From: Pectinophora gossypiella | Taxonomy: Eukaryota > Arthropoda > Insecta > Lepidoptera > Gelechiidae | Direction: 5' to 3' | Assembly (NCBI RefSeq): GCF_024362695.1 | Contig: NC_065419.1 | Location: 1,612,678 to 1,676,677, forward strand | Length of the DNA: 64,000 nt | Shown: piece after piece, positions 51,318 to 61,584 of the stretch | Numbering within the stretch: position 1 is the first letter of the stretch | Layout: every line of letters begins with the position of its first letter | The notes under the pieces: generated by a model | Seen by the model: the letters and a program-made list of their open reading frames with translations, nothing else | What the model was told of the DNA's origin: nothing | Databases searched by the model: none | Position numbers and translations under genes: made by a program

Positions 51318-51492
51318 CATAGTCTAGGGAAGAGAGGAAGGGGTAGACCTAGGATAACATTTATGAAACAAATAAAAGAGAAGGTGCAGGTCGTGTCGTA
51401 TCGGGAGGTGAAGGTTTTGGCGGGAAGAAGAGAGGAATGGCGGTTACTCCACCGACAAGAGCGCAGCTTTTAAATAGAGAGAGAGAGAGAGT
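51318..51492 (+). pseudogene. RTE-type LINE ORF end, GA-tailed subfamily
   Basis: Frame to 51473: '[19 protein letters not shown]', 'EEWRLLHRQERSF', then AAATAGAGAGAGAGAGAG. Same family as 8682 but with a GA tail, like the insertion at 36838. Confidence 0.8.
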
Positions 51493-51789
51493 CTAGCTAC
51501 AGCTAGGCCGTGACATTGGCTGAGCTGAAGCCATTTCAGCAATGTATAATTATTATTAAGTAATTTAATTACCTAAATATGTTTCTTAATGCTGAATAAA
51601 TATTTTTTTCTTTCTTTCTTTCTTCTTGATATGATGTCTAAAATAGATGATAGACGAGTGATGATTTGATAACATTAACATTTACATACATACATTATGT
51701 TTAATCCTACGAATGTGTTCTGTATTTTTTTTTCACTCCCAGTCGAGCATAGAAGCTTGAAAATATAAGTAGACGTATGTAGTAGAAGT
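51493..51789. other. unassigned sequence
   Basis: Includes a TTTCTTTCTTTCTTTC run near 51605. Nothing else. Confidence 0.4.
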
Positions 51790-52045
51790 CCGAGACCCGG
51801 TGATATACCTTCCGAAACACGGAATCATCTTACTTTTTCAGACAACCAGGCGATTCAGCCTGCGATGTCCTAGCCAAGCAAAGGCCAGTATGACAACGTG
51901 ATTTCGACAACATCCAGATCGTGAGCCCAACGCTTGAACACCTCCACTAATCCGCTTTGGAGCAGCGTAGTGGAGTATGTTCAAACCCCCCTCTGAATGA
52001 TTGAGGGGAGGCCCGGCTGTGCCCAGCAGTAGGACGTAGGCTGTA
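51790..52045. repeat. SINE-2 inverted chimera
   Basis: 51790-51936 is SINE-2 body and head on the minus strand; 51937-52045 is a SINE-2 tail on the plus strand (GAACACCTCCACTAATCCGC to GTAGGACGTAGGCTGTAT). Confidence 0.7.
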
Positions 52046-52046
52046 T

Positions 52047-52130
52047 AATCACGATCGAACCAAATGGAATTCCTTAGTCTCTGCTTACCCCGCTGGTGAG
52101 GAATAGCCGTGAGTCCATGTATGTATGAGT
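52047..52130 (+). repeat. ATGT-LINE 3' end
   Basis: AATGGAATTCCTTAGTCTC to GTGAGTCCATGTATGTATGA. Confidence 0.7.
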
Positions 52131-52461
52131 GAATGTTGAAAAATTTATAAAATACGTCACCCCTAAAAAGCCCTACCCTTATCGTACTTTTTTACGTTAT
52201 ACTCAGGAACGCAGCGCAGAATTTAAATGAGGAATGGCAACCGAATCGTTCGAATTTGAAATTCGAATTCCGAATAATTTGAATTTATCCGATTATAATA
52301 TTTTTATTTCCAATATTGGCTATAGATATATTAAGCATTGTTTTACAAATAAGTGCACAAATATTATGTCCGGAGTTTCCGCTTTCTATCTGGCCAAGAG
52401 TACTCTACTCTTGGCGAGTATGCATAAATAAAGTCTTTGATGAGATAAGAAGAAGCGAAAG
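52131..52461. other. unassigned sequence
   Basis: Overlapping frames (52234-52431, 52316-52537) have no domain. Confidence 0.35.
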
Positions 52462-52530
52462 TATCAGGCTTGTAGTAAATGGAATCTTGTGGTCTCTTGT
52501 CCTAACGAGAAATAGGCGTAATCTTACGTA
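52462..52530 (+). repeat. ATGT-LINE 3' end, diverged
   Basis: GTAAATGGAATCTTGTGGTC to AAATAGGCGTAATCTTACGT. Confidence 0.5.
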
Positions 52531-52707
52531 TATTTAAGTATCTATATTATAGCTAAATTTTGCGCGTTTTCCCCCGAACTTTCAGATATCCTAAGCTCAC
52601 AGTTAAGGTTCACAATATAAATAAATAGGCTTTACACTTGACTTAACGAATTAATTGCATTCACATTATCATTACATTAAGCACTTAGCCTAAGTTTACT
52701 TTTCTAC

Positions 52708-52950
52708 AATATGCCTTAATTAAAACAAATAAAAACGGGTTATTACCGCGTTTAAATCAGGGATATGAGACTCCCGTATTTTGACACTGTTGTAAGTGCC
52801 ATGATCACGGGATGACTGATGAGATTGGAGTGGAGTAGGTAGAATATCGGGAGTCTCATATCCCTGCTTTAAACTCGGTAAGAACCCGTAATAACGGGTT
52901 TATGTGTTTTAATTATAATAATAGCCGCGTAAACTTAAAACAATGTAATA
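52708..52950. mobile_element. MITE-F, palindromic
   Basis: ACGGGTTATTACCGCGTTTA...GGGATATGAGACTCCCG on the left and its inverse on the right (CGGGAGTCTCATATCCC...GTAAGAACCCGTAATA). Fragments lie at 6095-6150 and 57183-57246. Confidence 0.8.
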
Positions 52951-53901
52951 TGCCTTAAAATCTCGTACCTATCAAAAGTAAATGTAATTTCTCGTCTGAT
53001 TACTTGTGGCTCTGAAAACCCTTTTAAACTTTTTTTACGGGCGTGATTTTGAGTTTATGTATGTATATAAAAAGTGCTCTTATACGCATAACCCGGAGTG
53101 TGATCAAAATCGTCACTTTTATACTTTGTGACGAGGTAGAAATGTTTACTCAATTTCGCCGGTTTATTTGAAATATTCGTTATTATCTCACGGGAAATTA
53201 TCTGTTTATGTCGTTTGCCGAAATTGTTTTTCATATTTAAATAAGTTGGGGTTTAAGCCGTAATATTGGGTACCATTATTCCTAAATATTGATAATAAAT
53301 ATTAATAACATTTTAATAAATATATAATAATAAACCCCCAACCCAATAGCCCAGTTCCCTTTGTACCCATAATCTGCGATAGTCCCACACGAACCGGGAA
53401 TTGTCTTTGGGTGCACTCCCATAGTGCACACAGGGATAATCGCCGGTTGGTGTCACACCACATTTAGATAAAAAATTTATAAGAGGCCTCTACGTGTTGG
53501 CTTCGGTCCCACGCACTCCTTCGAAAAGCCTGATACTCTATAAGCCCGAGATATGGAAACGACATACTTACAACATAATGCATTACAATAATTATATTAA
53601 AAGTGATTAATACTTATAATTTAATACTATACCAACTGGGAAAGAGTCTCCTTCCTTTTTTAATAAAGGGGCAGAAAGTACTAATGCATTACTGGTTGGT
53701 AGTTCCGGCTCTTGCTTATGTATAAAGTAATTACATAGATACGCCTAGACATTGACGCATTGATAAATATGTTACTACATCGTCTACTTACGTCTACTTA
53801 AAAACCGAAGTCCGAAATAATGACGGGATAAATAATAATATTTAATAAAAAAAAATTAATTAAAAAAATATATTGCATGTTTAAATTCATGTGAAGACAC
53901 T
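52951..53901. other. unassigned sequence
   Basis: 53335-53560 (CCCCCAACCCAATAGCCCAG to CCCGAGATATGG) is GC-richer and may be a retroelement 3' UTR. I find no second copy here. Confidence 0.35.
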
Positions 53902-54290
53902 AGACGGCGTCTCGATGCCTTCGAGATGTGGTGCTACCGTCGCATGCTGCGATTAAGTCACCAATACGAAGGTTCTCCAACGCGTCGGTATGTCCCAGAA
54001 ATTGATGCAAACTGTCAAAAAACGGAAAGTAGCGTATTTGGGGCATATTCTTAGGAATGAAAGATACCAGCTGCTTCAATTAATTATGATGGGCAAAATT
54101 GAAGGGAAAAGACGTCGAGGGAGGAGGAAGAAGTCGTGGCTACGGAACATCCGCGAATGGACCGGCGTTACAACCGTGGAACAGCTGTTTCGTCTTGCTT
54201 CTGACAGTGAAGAGTTCTCAAAGCTGACGGCCAACGTCCAGTAATGGACAGGCACTGGGAGAAGAGAAGAGAAGAAATTCATGTACTGGA
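53902..54290 (+). pseudogene. RTE-like LINE ORF end with frameshift
   Basis: Reads 'RRLDAFEMWCYRRMLRLS' in one frame, then after a frame change near 53960 'TNTKVLQRVGMSQKLM', 'LGHILRNERYQLLQLIMMG', 'GKRRRGRRKKSWLRNI' and 'GVTTVEQLFRLA' to a TAA at 54242. The layout parallels the LINE at 8682 but the sequence is distinct, so it is another family. Palm motifs absent. Confidence 0.7.
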
Positions 54291-54302
54291 CTTGCATCAA
54301 TA

Positions 54303-54440
54303 AGTTATTAATTTATCTTAAGTACAATTTTTACTAACATATTTGGCTCGACCATTATAGACGGCGATACGGCTCGCCACCTATCACGTTGGTCTAACAG
54401 AAAGCTCTGTGAGCCGTGGGTACTTAGTTTATCTTGCAGT
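54303..54440 (+). repeat. unnamed dispersed repeat
   Basis: GGCGATACGGCTCGCCACCT then ATCACGTTGGTCTAACAGAA and GAGCCGTGGGTACTTAGTTT. A second copy is at 60777-60905. Confidence 0.65.
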
Positions 54441-54486
54441 GGACGTCAAGGGCTTATATTATGCTAAATTCACGTGAGCAGGGTGG

Positions 54487-54550
54487 CAATCATCTCCTTA
54501 GCGTCCCATTTTCACAGGGTCCTCTTACGTAACCTGACGACTTTCCAATC
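54487..54550 (-). repeat. SINE-4 tail scrap
   Basis: TCCTTAGCGTCCCATTTTCA then CAGGGTCCTCTTACGTAACC. Confidence 0.6.
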
Positions 54551-54644
54551 CGCAGAGGGAAAACGTAATACGTTTGCATGTTCAATAAGAAAATAAATAT
54601 TAAAATTGATAAATGCTTTCACTTGATTTTCATTCATTGATAAT

Positions 54645-54908
54645 AGCCTCAGTCATCTAGTGATTAGAGCGTTAGACTCACGATATGGAGGTCCGGGTTC
54701 GATTCCCGATGAGAACTTTCTCGAAATCACTTCGTGAGACTGCCCTTTGTTTGGTAAGGACTTTGCAGTCCTTAATTGTCCGACAAAATATGATGATTCC
54801 GTGCTTCGGAAAAACACCTCCACCAATCCACAGTGGAGCAGTGTGGTGGAGTATGTTCTATACCCGTACCGGTTAATTGAGACGTAAATAGGCTGTTTAT
54901 GTTTTATG
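54645..54908 (+). repeat. SINE-2, with core deletion
   Basis: Head with B-box-like GGTTCGATTCC, body, then a jump from CGTGCTTCGG to AAAAACACCTCC: the rest of the shared core is deleted. The tail is shortened. Confidence 0.75.
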
Positions 54909-55212
54909 ATAGAGATCCGTGATATTAAGTAAGTATATCAAACTCAGTAACTAACTTACTGTCAAATTCTATCAACAACTACCTATGAGTGGTGCTCAGA
55001 TAACTTGATCCTGCCTCGTCCGGGCGGATTGTTTCGTCAAGTGGAGCTCAAGTATCAAACTATACTGTAGGAACTCTACAGCCCAATATTCTATAGAAGT
55101 ATAATATTATTTTTGTTTGAATTGGCTTTTGTGATAGATTTTGAACGAATAGAGAACAAAATAAATGTTTACATACTTAAAGCCTGCCGAAAAAGGTACC
55201 TACATACAGGTA
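54909..55212. other. unassigned sequence
   Basis: Nothing recognised. Confidence 0.4.
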
Positions 55213-55437
55213 AAGGTACCTATATAGTTCGTGACATCGTAACGAAAACTTTGAGGGATGATTCAGCTCATTATTCTGAGTTAATATGAAGTGGAATTTT
55301 CCATCGCAAAAGTATAGAATTGAAAATAATTTAAAAACTACATGAATTTTGCGACGGAAAACTCCACTTGATATCAACTTAAAATCATGGCCTGAATTCC
55401 CTGAAAGTTTTCGTTACGATGTCAGTAACAGCCTGTA
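55213..55437. mobile_element. MITE-E, near complete
   Basis: Left GTTCGTGACATCGTAACG, right its inverse CGTTACGATGTCAGTAACAG, with arms of about 100 bp meeting at the TTTTGCGACGGAAAA region. 225 bp. Confidence 0.8.
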
Positions 55438-55655
55438 TATATACCATCTTGAATTGTGTCCTCTATAATATTATTGACCATTAAGTTTTTAGATGAGATA
55501 CAGGCAAGGCAATAATTAATACGCTCGTCCCGGTTTGATAAGAGCTCGGGTTCGAATCCAGTCCGAGTAAAAAAAGTATCTTTGGGAGTATTCGGGAATT
55601 GAATAATGCACCGTTTCGTTGTTTCACTCCATTTGGGTATATATTTTTATGTCAG

Positions 55656-56455
55656 TTTTAGCGACATCTATTCGAATCCTGAATACGTCGTTCCATTTTT
55701 GAAATGTTTGACATTGACATTCTAAATGAACTAAAGCGCTAGATGGCGCTGCCGGTGACAGCAGACTTATCAGTTGTTAGCGCCATCTATTAATGTGAAT
55801 ACTGTACTTCGTTACATTTTGAAATTTTTGACATTGGTGCTAATTCCTGTAAATACCATCTAATTTTATTTTAAGTTATATCTGTCCTTTTCTTATCCGC
55901 CGAAAAGGAAAGGGACGGGTAATCGACAAGCATAAAATTTATGGAACACACGTCAATTTTAAGCACAAATCTAAACCAACCGTCTAAAAATTTTACGTCA
56001 GTCAATAACCCGACACATTAATTTACTCATTCTTCCTAAAATTAAGAGCTGTGAATCATCCGTCCCTTTCCTTTTCGACGGATACGAAAATGACGGATAT
56101 AACCTAAAATAAAATTAGGCGGTGTCTGCAGGAATCGGGGCCATTGGCATTCTAAATGAACTAAAGCGCTAGATGGCGCTGCCGGTAACAGCATATTTAT
56201 CAATTTTTAGCGCCATCTATTTATTTGAATACTGTACATCGTTCCATTTTTGAAATGTTTGACATTGACATTCTAAATGAACTAAAGCGCTAGATGGCGC
56301 TGCCGGTAACAGCAGACTTATCAGTTGTTAGCGACATCTATTTATTTGAATAATGTACATCGTTCCATTTTTGAAATGTTTGACATTGATATTCTAAATG
56401 AACTAAAGCGCTAGATGGCGCTGTCCATGACTGCAGACTTATTGAATGTTGATAC
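55656..56455. repeat. 121-bp tandem repeat array
   Basis: Unit starts (TCTAAATGAACTAAAG) lie at 55721, 56151, 56272 and 56393. The last three are exactly 121 bp apart. The first gap becomes 120 once the 310 bp added by a MITE is removed. Each unit holds TAGATGGCGCT and, about 30 bp on, AGCGCCATCTA or a one-base variant, an 11-bp inverted pair. Ends are partial units. Confidence 0.9.
55836..56142. mobile_element. MITE-A, copy 4 (short form), inside the tandem array
   Basis: 307 bp, flanked by ATT on both sides (55833-55835, 56143-56145). The neighbouring units show the unbroken site GACATTGACATT, so the duplication is 3 bp. Confidence 0.9.
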
Positions 56456-57018
56456 CTTTCCAAATTGCACTGAGAGAGACAAATGGTACTCACATAACTC
56501 GATCCCATTCACACTGGAACTGTCTCTTCAAGCACATCCCGAGTGCGGGAATAACAATGCGAGATACGAATAGTGACGATTTATGACCATAATGGTTATT
56601 AAGTCCAAGCATGTGTTTTGTACATAATATTTTTTTTTTTTTTTTTTTTATTGTTAAATTGGTAAGTACAATTTTATTTCTTACAATATTAACCCGCCAA
56701 ACTGTTACGTTTGATGGCGAGATGCGCTTATCTAATAAACATAAATTTCTACTCACCTAGATAAATAATAAAATAGAAAAACCATAACAATCAAGGTAAC
56801 TTACAATATATAAGGTCCAAGAAACCCATCGCTCAGCTTAGATGCCATTCTACATAGTTCGAACATAACCCAACAAGAACGTTAGGTACTAAATTAGAGA
56901 AGTTCTCCGCTAAGCAGTGTGTCCCTTAGCCTTGACTTTAACATTCCTACACTTAATTTAAAACTAAAGTTTTCTAACACTCGATGGTCTCTAAAAACAT
57001 AATATAAGTGCACTAAAA
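56456..57018. other. unassigned; T run at 56627-56651
   Basis: The frame at 56490-56756 (minus) has no domain and includes the homopolymer. Confidence 0.4.
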
Positions 57019-57085
57019 CCGACTCCGTGGTCCAGTGGTTGAGCGTTGGGCTCGCGATCCGGAGGCTCCGGGTTCGAGTCTTGAC
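57019..57085 (+). repeat. SINE-1 head
   Basis: CGACTCCGTGGTCCAGTGGT and B box GGTTCGAGTC. Only the head. Confidence 0.7.
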
Positions 57086-57182
57086 GTTTAGTAAAAAGTA
57101 ACTGATTTGACTAGTTGGAAACTAGCCTATAATAGGCTGTAGCTGACTAAATTGATGTTTTAAATAATCCTATTAGTTAATT

Positions 57183-57246
57183 AAAGCACATAATAACGGG
57201 TTCTTACGGGTTCTTATGATAATAACCGCGTAAACTTAAAACAATG
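57183..57246. repeat. MITE-F end
   Basis: GCACATAATAACGGGTTCTT then ACCGCGTAAACTTAAAACAA, as at the right edge of 52708-52950. It ends 90 bp before the channel exon. Confidence 0.65.
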
Positions 57247-57336
57247 TATCCTATTTGTTACTATTATAGTCTTCTTAATATTTCCACGATTTCGAACGTC
57301 GGTCGCGATTTGACCAAAACCCTTTTTTGCCCACAG

Positions 57337-57516
57337 AATACCCTGGCGATCCTGGATAAATTGGACATTGACAGCGAGAAGCCTTCAGAAGAAGAGATTG
57401 CCAGGTTGTTCGGCTATGAAGAGGCATACTTCTCAGGGGACCTTGGAGTGTGGCAGAGACTCAAACCCAAAGTCTGGGCGTTGTTTGATGAACCCTCCAG
57501 TTCTCCTTCCGCGAAG
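57337..57516 (+). CDS. exon of a Shaw/Kv3-type voltage-gated K+ channel
   Basis: Sixty codons, phase 0 at both ends, between acceptor CCTTTTTTGCCCACAG and donor AAG|GTAAGG. The peptide has '[19 protein letters not shown]', '[16 protein letters not shown]' and '[19 protein letters not shown]'. As I remember insect Shaw and Shawl channels, this is the linker after the T1 tetramerisation domain, ending just before S1; the usual text is W-x-L-F-D-E-P-Y-S-S-x-A-K. The protein would form a tetrameric plasma-membrane K+ channel in neurons. Here Ser replaces the usual Tyr after DEP. The open frame extends upstream to 57244, but that part is intron and MITE sequence. No T1 or transmembrane exon is visible in the window, so introns must be long. 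Shaw versus Shawl is not settled. Confidence 0.85.
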
Positions 57517-57639
57517 GTAAGGGTTGAATACTTAACTCTATTAAAAAAAAACAAAACAATTACCTTCTCTAAGGTTCGGTTCACACAGGCTACCAACCAC
57601 ACGCCACATTTTATAACCGGCTCTCTGCTGATCCCTTTA

Positions 57640-57795
57640 GCGTTTATGGCTATCCGTCTACTACGGTCGATTAATTCTTCCAAATATAATCCCCTCAGAG
57701 TCGAGGTATCCATAGTTGGGTGCGTACCCAACTGGGCACCTCAGTGTCTTACATTTTGTACCAGCAAATCTGCAAAGTTACGTCAAAAAAGCTAA
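57640..57795 (+). repeat. PolyA-275, diverged
   Basis: GGTCGATTAATTCTTCCAAA then CCCAACTGGGCACCTCAG and CAGCAAATCTGCAAAGTTAC then GTCAAAAAAG. It lies in the intron just after the exon. Confidence 0.65.
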
Positions 57796-57879
57796 GTTTC
57801 AACAAGATGTAATAAGCGTGTTAACTGGTTGTCGCTAGGCACAAGTGGCTATGGTTCGTGGCCCGTTTGCACCGTTACT

Positions 57880-58328
57880 GGGTGAATATCAAAATTTCGA
57901 GTTTGGTGGCGAAATTTCATATTATTTTTTCGTGAAAAATTGGGTTCCGACATGAAAAAGATCCATAAGGATCCTGGGTTTGGGACAAGAAAAAGGATCC
58001 TTTTGTCGGCGGGTTACCATTCTTACTTGGTTGACATACCACTAATCCGCACCAAGCGCTTCGCTTCAACCTTCATAATGCGCACAGCCAAGGAATGGAA
58101 TGGGCTGCCGGCGTCGGTATTTCCTGACTCTTATAACCTGGGGTCCTTTAAATCACGGGTGAATAGGCATTTTCTGGGTAAGCTCGTTCCAACGTCGATC
58201 TCTTCTTCTTGTAGAAGAACGAAGTAAAGAGCAAACCCATCTTAATTAAAAAAAAAAAGAACCCAATTTTTCACGATAAAATTATATGAAAGTTCGCCAC
58301 CAAACTTGACACATTTTGATATTCACCC
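57880..58328. mobile_element. MITE with 68-bp inverted ends, TACT duplication
   Basis: Left GGGTGAATATCAAAATTTCG then AGTTTGGTGGCGAA to GTGAAAAATTGGGTTC; the right end is the inverse with a few changes. TACT flanks it (57876-57879, 58329-58332). A LINE fragment lies within it. Confidence 0.85.
58004..58256 (+). pseudogene. Jockey/CR1-like LINE ORF end inserted in the MITE
   Basis: Same family as 22979-23312: 'LVDIPLIRTKRFAS', 'MRTAKEWNGLPASVF', 'YNLGSFKSRVNRHFLGK', a TAA at 58225-58227, then AACCCATCTTAATT and an A run. 5'-truncated. Confidence 0.8.
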
Positions 58329-58559
58329 TACTACATATCTCTAGTTCTTATTTTAAAACTCCCACGTTATAGTTACTAATTCTTTTCTTCCGATCGAGTA
58401 ATATCTATGTTTACAATTTATTTTCAAAATGGTAAGTACTTTTTTGTAGATTTCATTATTATTTTATGGTAGTGTAGATTAGGTTACGTTACTAAGCACA
58501 CTTTTCTGCTTACCAATATAAAAAATAGGGGGTCCTAATTAGATTTTTTGGTCCTAATT

Positions 58560-58740
58560 AGACTGTGATTTCTAATTTGGTTGGGATATTACAGGATGAT
58601 CAACTGATTGTCCGAAAGTAAGATGATCAATCACGTTAAGCTGTTGGTTCCGGTTACTACTTACTGATGTAAGTTTGCAGTCGTTTCATGAGCCATGTCA
58701 GAGGCCTTTGACGGCTCAATAGTAACCCTGACACCAGATC
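58560..58740 (+). repeat. SINE-1, body to tail
   Basis: GACTGTGATTTCTAATTTGG through the core (partly deleted) to CAATAGTAACCCTGACACCAG. Confidence 0.75.
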
Positions 58741-59090
58741 AAATTCAAATACAGAATTATTTATTTGCCCATAAAACATGGTACGATAAAGGTTTTACAA
58801 TAAATGTGAGAATCTCATGTTTTGCCGCAATTTGGTATGCAAAAATTATTTACTAAGCTAACGCAAAATAATAATAATAAAAATGTTTATTTCTCCACTT
58901 AAAACACAAAACAAAACAAAAAAAATTCTTAGTTGGCTAACATTGTGATACAAGTGAATTTTAAGGGAGCTGGTGCTTGTAAAAGGATTTCCCTTCCTTC
59001 CTTCAGGAGGTCACCAGGCCCCAACCCTTGGTAATTATTTAATATATTCTAATGTGTTACTAAGTAGCTACAAATATTAGAGAAATGTAT
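58741..59090 (-). repeat. LINE 3' tails, two fragments
   Basis: 58741-58870 has TTATTTATTTGCCCATAAAA, and 58885-59040 has TGTTTATTTCTCCACTTAAA then GGAGGTCACCAGGCCCCAAC. Read in reverse both look like LINE 3' UTR ends. Each is single-copy in this window. Confidence 0.45.
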
Positions 59091-59446
59091 AATTATATAA
59101 TCCAAAAAATATATCAAAAAAAAAACAGAAAAAAAAGAAATTAAATAAGGGAAAAACTGACAGGAACCTTCGAGATACGCAAGTGTGTGTGTGTGTGTGT
59201 GTGTTCTTCTGGGCTATTATTGCTGGTAAAATAATAGTCAATATAATCAAATTTAAATAGGTACATAGAGGGTTTGGTAATCCACATCACAACGATAGAA
59301 GAATACTTACATTCTTGAAGTATTGTAATGAGGCTGTTAGCTTGTCAGGTTTATGGGAACAAATGGTCGGAAATGATAAGAAAAATGGCCGCACGTGACA
59401 TGGCGGAGTAGGAGAGCTTTACTTGAAATTGTGACCTGCATTCTCG
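59091..59446. other. (GT)n at 59181-59204, otherwise unassigned
   Basis: A GT dinucleotide run of about 24 bp. Nothing else recognised. Confidence 0.6.
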
Positions 59447-59535
59447 GACCCGTGATAGCTCAGTTCGGAGAACGCGTTATTAACATCGTAGTGATACAGG
59501 TTCGAATTCCGGCTTGAACTCTAAACCTCAATTCA
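59447..59535 (+). repeat. SINE-4-like head
   Basis: TAGCTCAGTTCGGAGAACG and B box GGTTCGAATTCC. The cloverleaf does not close, so it is not a tRNA gene. Confidence 0.55.
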
Positions 59536-59684
59536 AGTCAGTTTGAATTCATGTTTGGGTTATAGATAATTGATATCAGGATTATAAGACTGGTCTCCAG
59601 GATTTGTGCTTGGAGTTTTGCTACTTATCTTATCAGCCTTGTTATTATCAGTATACAACATTATACATTTTAATGCTGGCGCAA

Positions 59685-59772
59685 CTGCTGTAGCACTAAT
59701 TACCCACCAGAAATCGAACCTGGGACCTTCAGATCAAGAGACCGACGCTCTTATCACTACACTATGGAGGTC
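59685..59772 (-). repeat. tRNA-like SINE head, unassigned family
   Basis: Minus strand: CCTCCATAGTGTAGTGATAA then AGGTTCGATTTCTGGTGGG. A and B boxes are present; the body does not match SINE-1, -2 or -4. Confidence 0.5.
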
Positions 59773-60153
59773 GTTGTTTTGAATGAAGCTAATTTACAAG
59801 AGCAACCGTATCTTTAAACTTTAATCCTTCTGTTTTATAAAACATAGATTCTGACCTCCTATCAAGGATATTTATTACAATTTAGAGGTATTAGTCGAAA
59901 AAACCGCCGCAAAATTTGCACAGTTGACTAATCTCTGGCGAGATAAAACGAATTTATAACAGAGGTACAAATTGCAGATGAGTCGTTAACCCATCGTCGA
60001 GATTTTTTTTTATTTTACGCCACAAAGGAGAGAATTTCATGAAAACGTTTTTTATTCGAGAATGTTGACGAACGTTGGAACAATGGAATGGGGGCCATTT
60101 TTGTTTAATTAACGCGTGGTGCTATGGTGCTATGCACATACCCATATAACATT
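59773..60153. other. unassigned sequence
   Basis: Nothing recognised. Confidence 0.4.
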
Positions 60154-60480
60154 GACGGCCTCTGTGGTCCAGTGATCTGAGAGTTGGGCTCACGATCCGG
60201 AGGTCCCGGGTTCAAATCCCGGTGGGGACATATCACAAAAATCACTTTGTGATTCCTAGTTTGGTTAGGACATTACAGGCTGATCACCTGATTGTGCGTA
60301 AGTAAGATGATCCGTGCTTCAGAAGGCACGTTAAGCTGTTGGTCCCGGTTACTACTTACTGATGTAGGGTTGTAGTCGTTTCATGAGCCATATCAGGGGC
60401 CTTTGGCGGCTCAATAGTAACCCTGACACCAGGGTTGATGGGGTTTGTAATCCACCTCACAACCCACACGATAGAAGAAA
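60154..60480 (+). repeat. SINE-1, full length
   Basis: Reference copy. Head with A-box-like TGGTCCAGTGA and B box GGTTCAAATCC, CCCGGTGGGGACATATCAC, body, core, GGCTCAATAGTAACCCTGAC and the end CACACGATAGAAGAAA. About 325 bp. Confidence 0.9.
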
Positions 60481-60776
60481 AAGATCAAAAAGTGATTCCA
60501 ATGCATAAACTTCTTTCACCCTAAGGTTGCCTGGCAGAAATTGCTGTTTTAATAATAACGCCGCCCATTGTGCTTACTTTATATGCCTGCACATGTCTCG
60601 TGTTTATGTTTTTGTGCAATAAAGAATTATTGAGTGTTTGATTAATTCTAAGAATCATGGAAACAAAGTAGTCACAATTTTTCGTCTCGTAACTTAATTT
60701 AGTTACTTTGTAAGATATCTGATATTCAATACGGGGAGCACCGGTTCGATCCCCGGCTTTGCAACAATGATTTTTT

Positions 60777-60905
60777 TTAATTTATCCTAAGTGCAATTTT
60801 CACTAACACAGTTGACTCGACTTATATACGGCGATACGGCTCACCATCTATCACGTTGGTCTAACAGAAAGCTCGGTGAGCTGTGGGTACTTAGTTCATC
60901 TTGCG
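60777..60905 (+). repeat. unnamed dispersed repeat
   Basis: Second copy of 54303-54440 (GGCGATACGGCTCACCATCT to GGGTACTTAGTTCATCTTGC). Confidence 0.65.
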
Positions 60906-60934
60906 ACGGGTTTACCTCTCACTACCCCAATTCA

Positions 60935-61075
60935 TCATCATCTTATTATTATCCCGTTTTTTATAGAGTTCGCTTACCTAACCTGAAGATTTGACAGGTC
61001 AGGTTTTTTACAGAAGCGACTGCCTGTCTGACCTTCCAACGTGCAAAGGGAAAACCATCTCGATAGGTTAGGTCT
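60935..61075 (-). repeat. SINE-4 tail and body
   Basis: Complement of the SINE-4 3' half, from CATCATCTTATTATTATCCC to GACCTTCCAACGTGCAAAGG. Confidence 0.7.
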
Positions 61076-61584
61076 GACCTCACACTACCCTAATTGGTTG
61101 CTCAAAACTAATAGTTTTGAGATATGATTATTAATTTCGAGCTTATACTATGTTAAATTGTTGGCTTTGCTCTGTTTTGCTCCATCATCTCCGTAGCGTT
61201 ATCCTGTTTTTCAAGGGGTCCGCTGATCAAAACAGGACTGACTACCCCAATGGGAAATATAGTCGTGAGCTTATGAAAGATAAGAGTATCATAATAAAAA
61301 ATACTCTAGTATTTACTATTCTATTTCTAGTTCTTTATTCAAGTGTTCGGAATTATGTAAAACGAAATGCCGTAAAACGGACCTAACTTGCATTCAGCTA
61401 TGAAGTATGATAAAGAATTCACTTCGTAAAGTCTTAGAACACTGTACCCTAGATATTATGAAAGATATGTAATGAAATTGCACCTTTATGTGAATATTAT
61501 GCAATGGAAATATTCTACTGAAACTTTTCGAGAACTATTTGAAAAAAGAACGGAAATAGGAAGTGATATCCATATAGATATGGA
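61076..61584. other. mostly unassigned; SINE-4 scrap at 61185-61250
   Basis: 61185-61250 reads CATCTCCGTAGCGTTATCCT then CAAGGGGTCCGCTGATC, a decayed SINE-4 end. The rest is AT-rich and unassigned. Confidence 0.45.

Noticed and set aside
57244..57336. Upstream extension of the channel exon to the first ATG of the frame
   Set aside because: This part overlaps a MITE-F end and intron sequence, and a good acceptor (TTTTTTGCCCACAG) lies at 57336.
60157..60230. tRNA gene candidates (also 24236, 35452, 57019, 59447, 59685)
   Set aside because: A and B boxes are present but acceptor and anticodon stems do not pair, and each continues into a SINE body or a decayed copy.
60737..60767. T-arm-like sequence GGTTCGATCCCCGGC
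   Set aside because: Only the T-arm half exists; the rest of a tRNA is missing.
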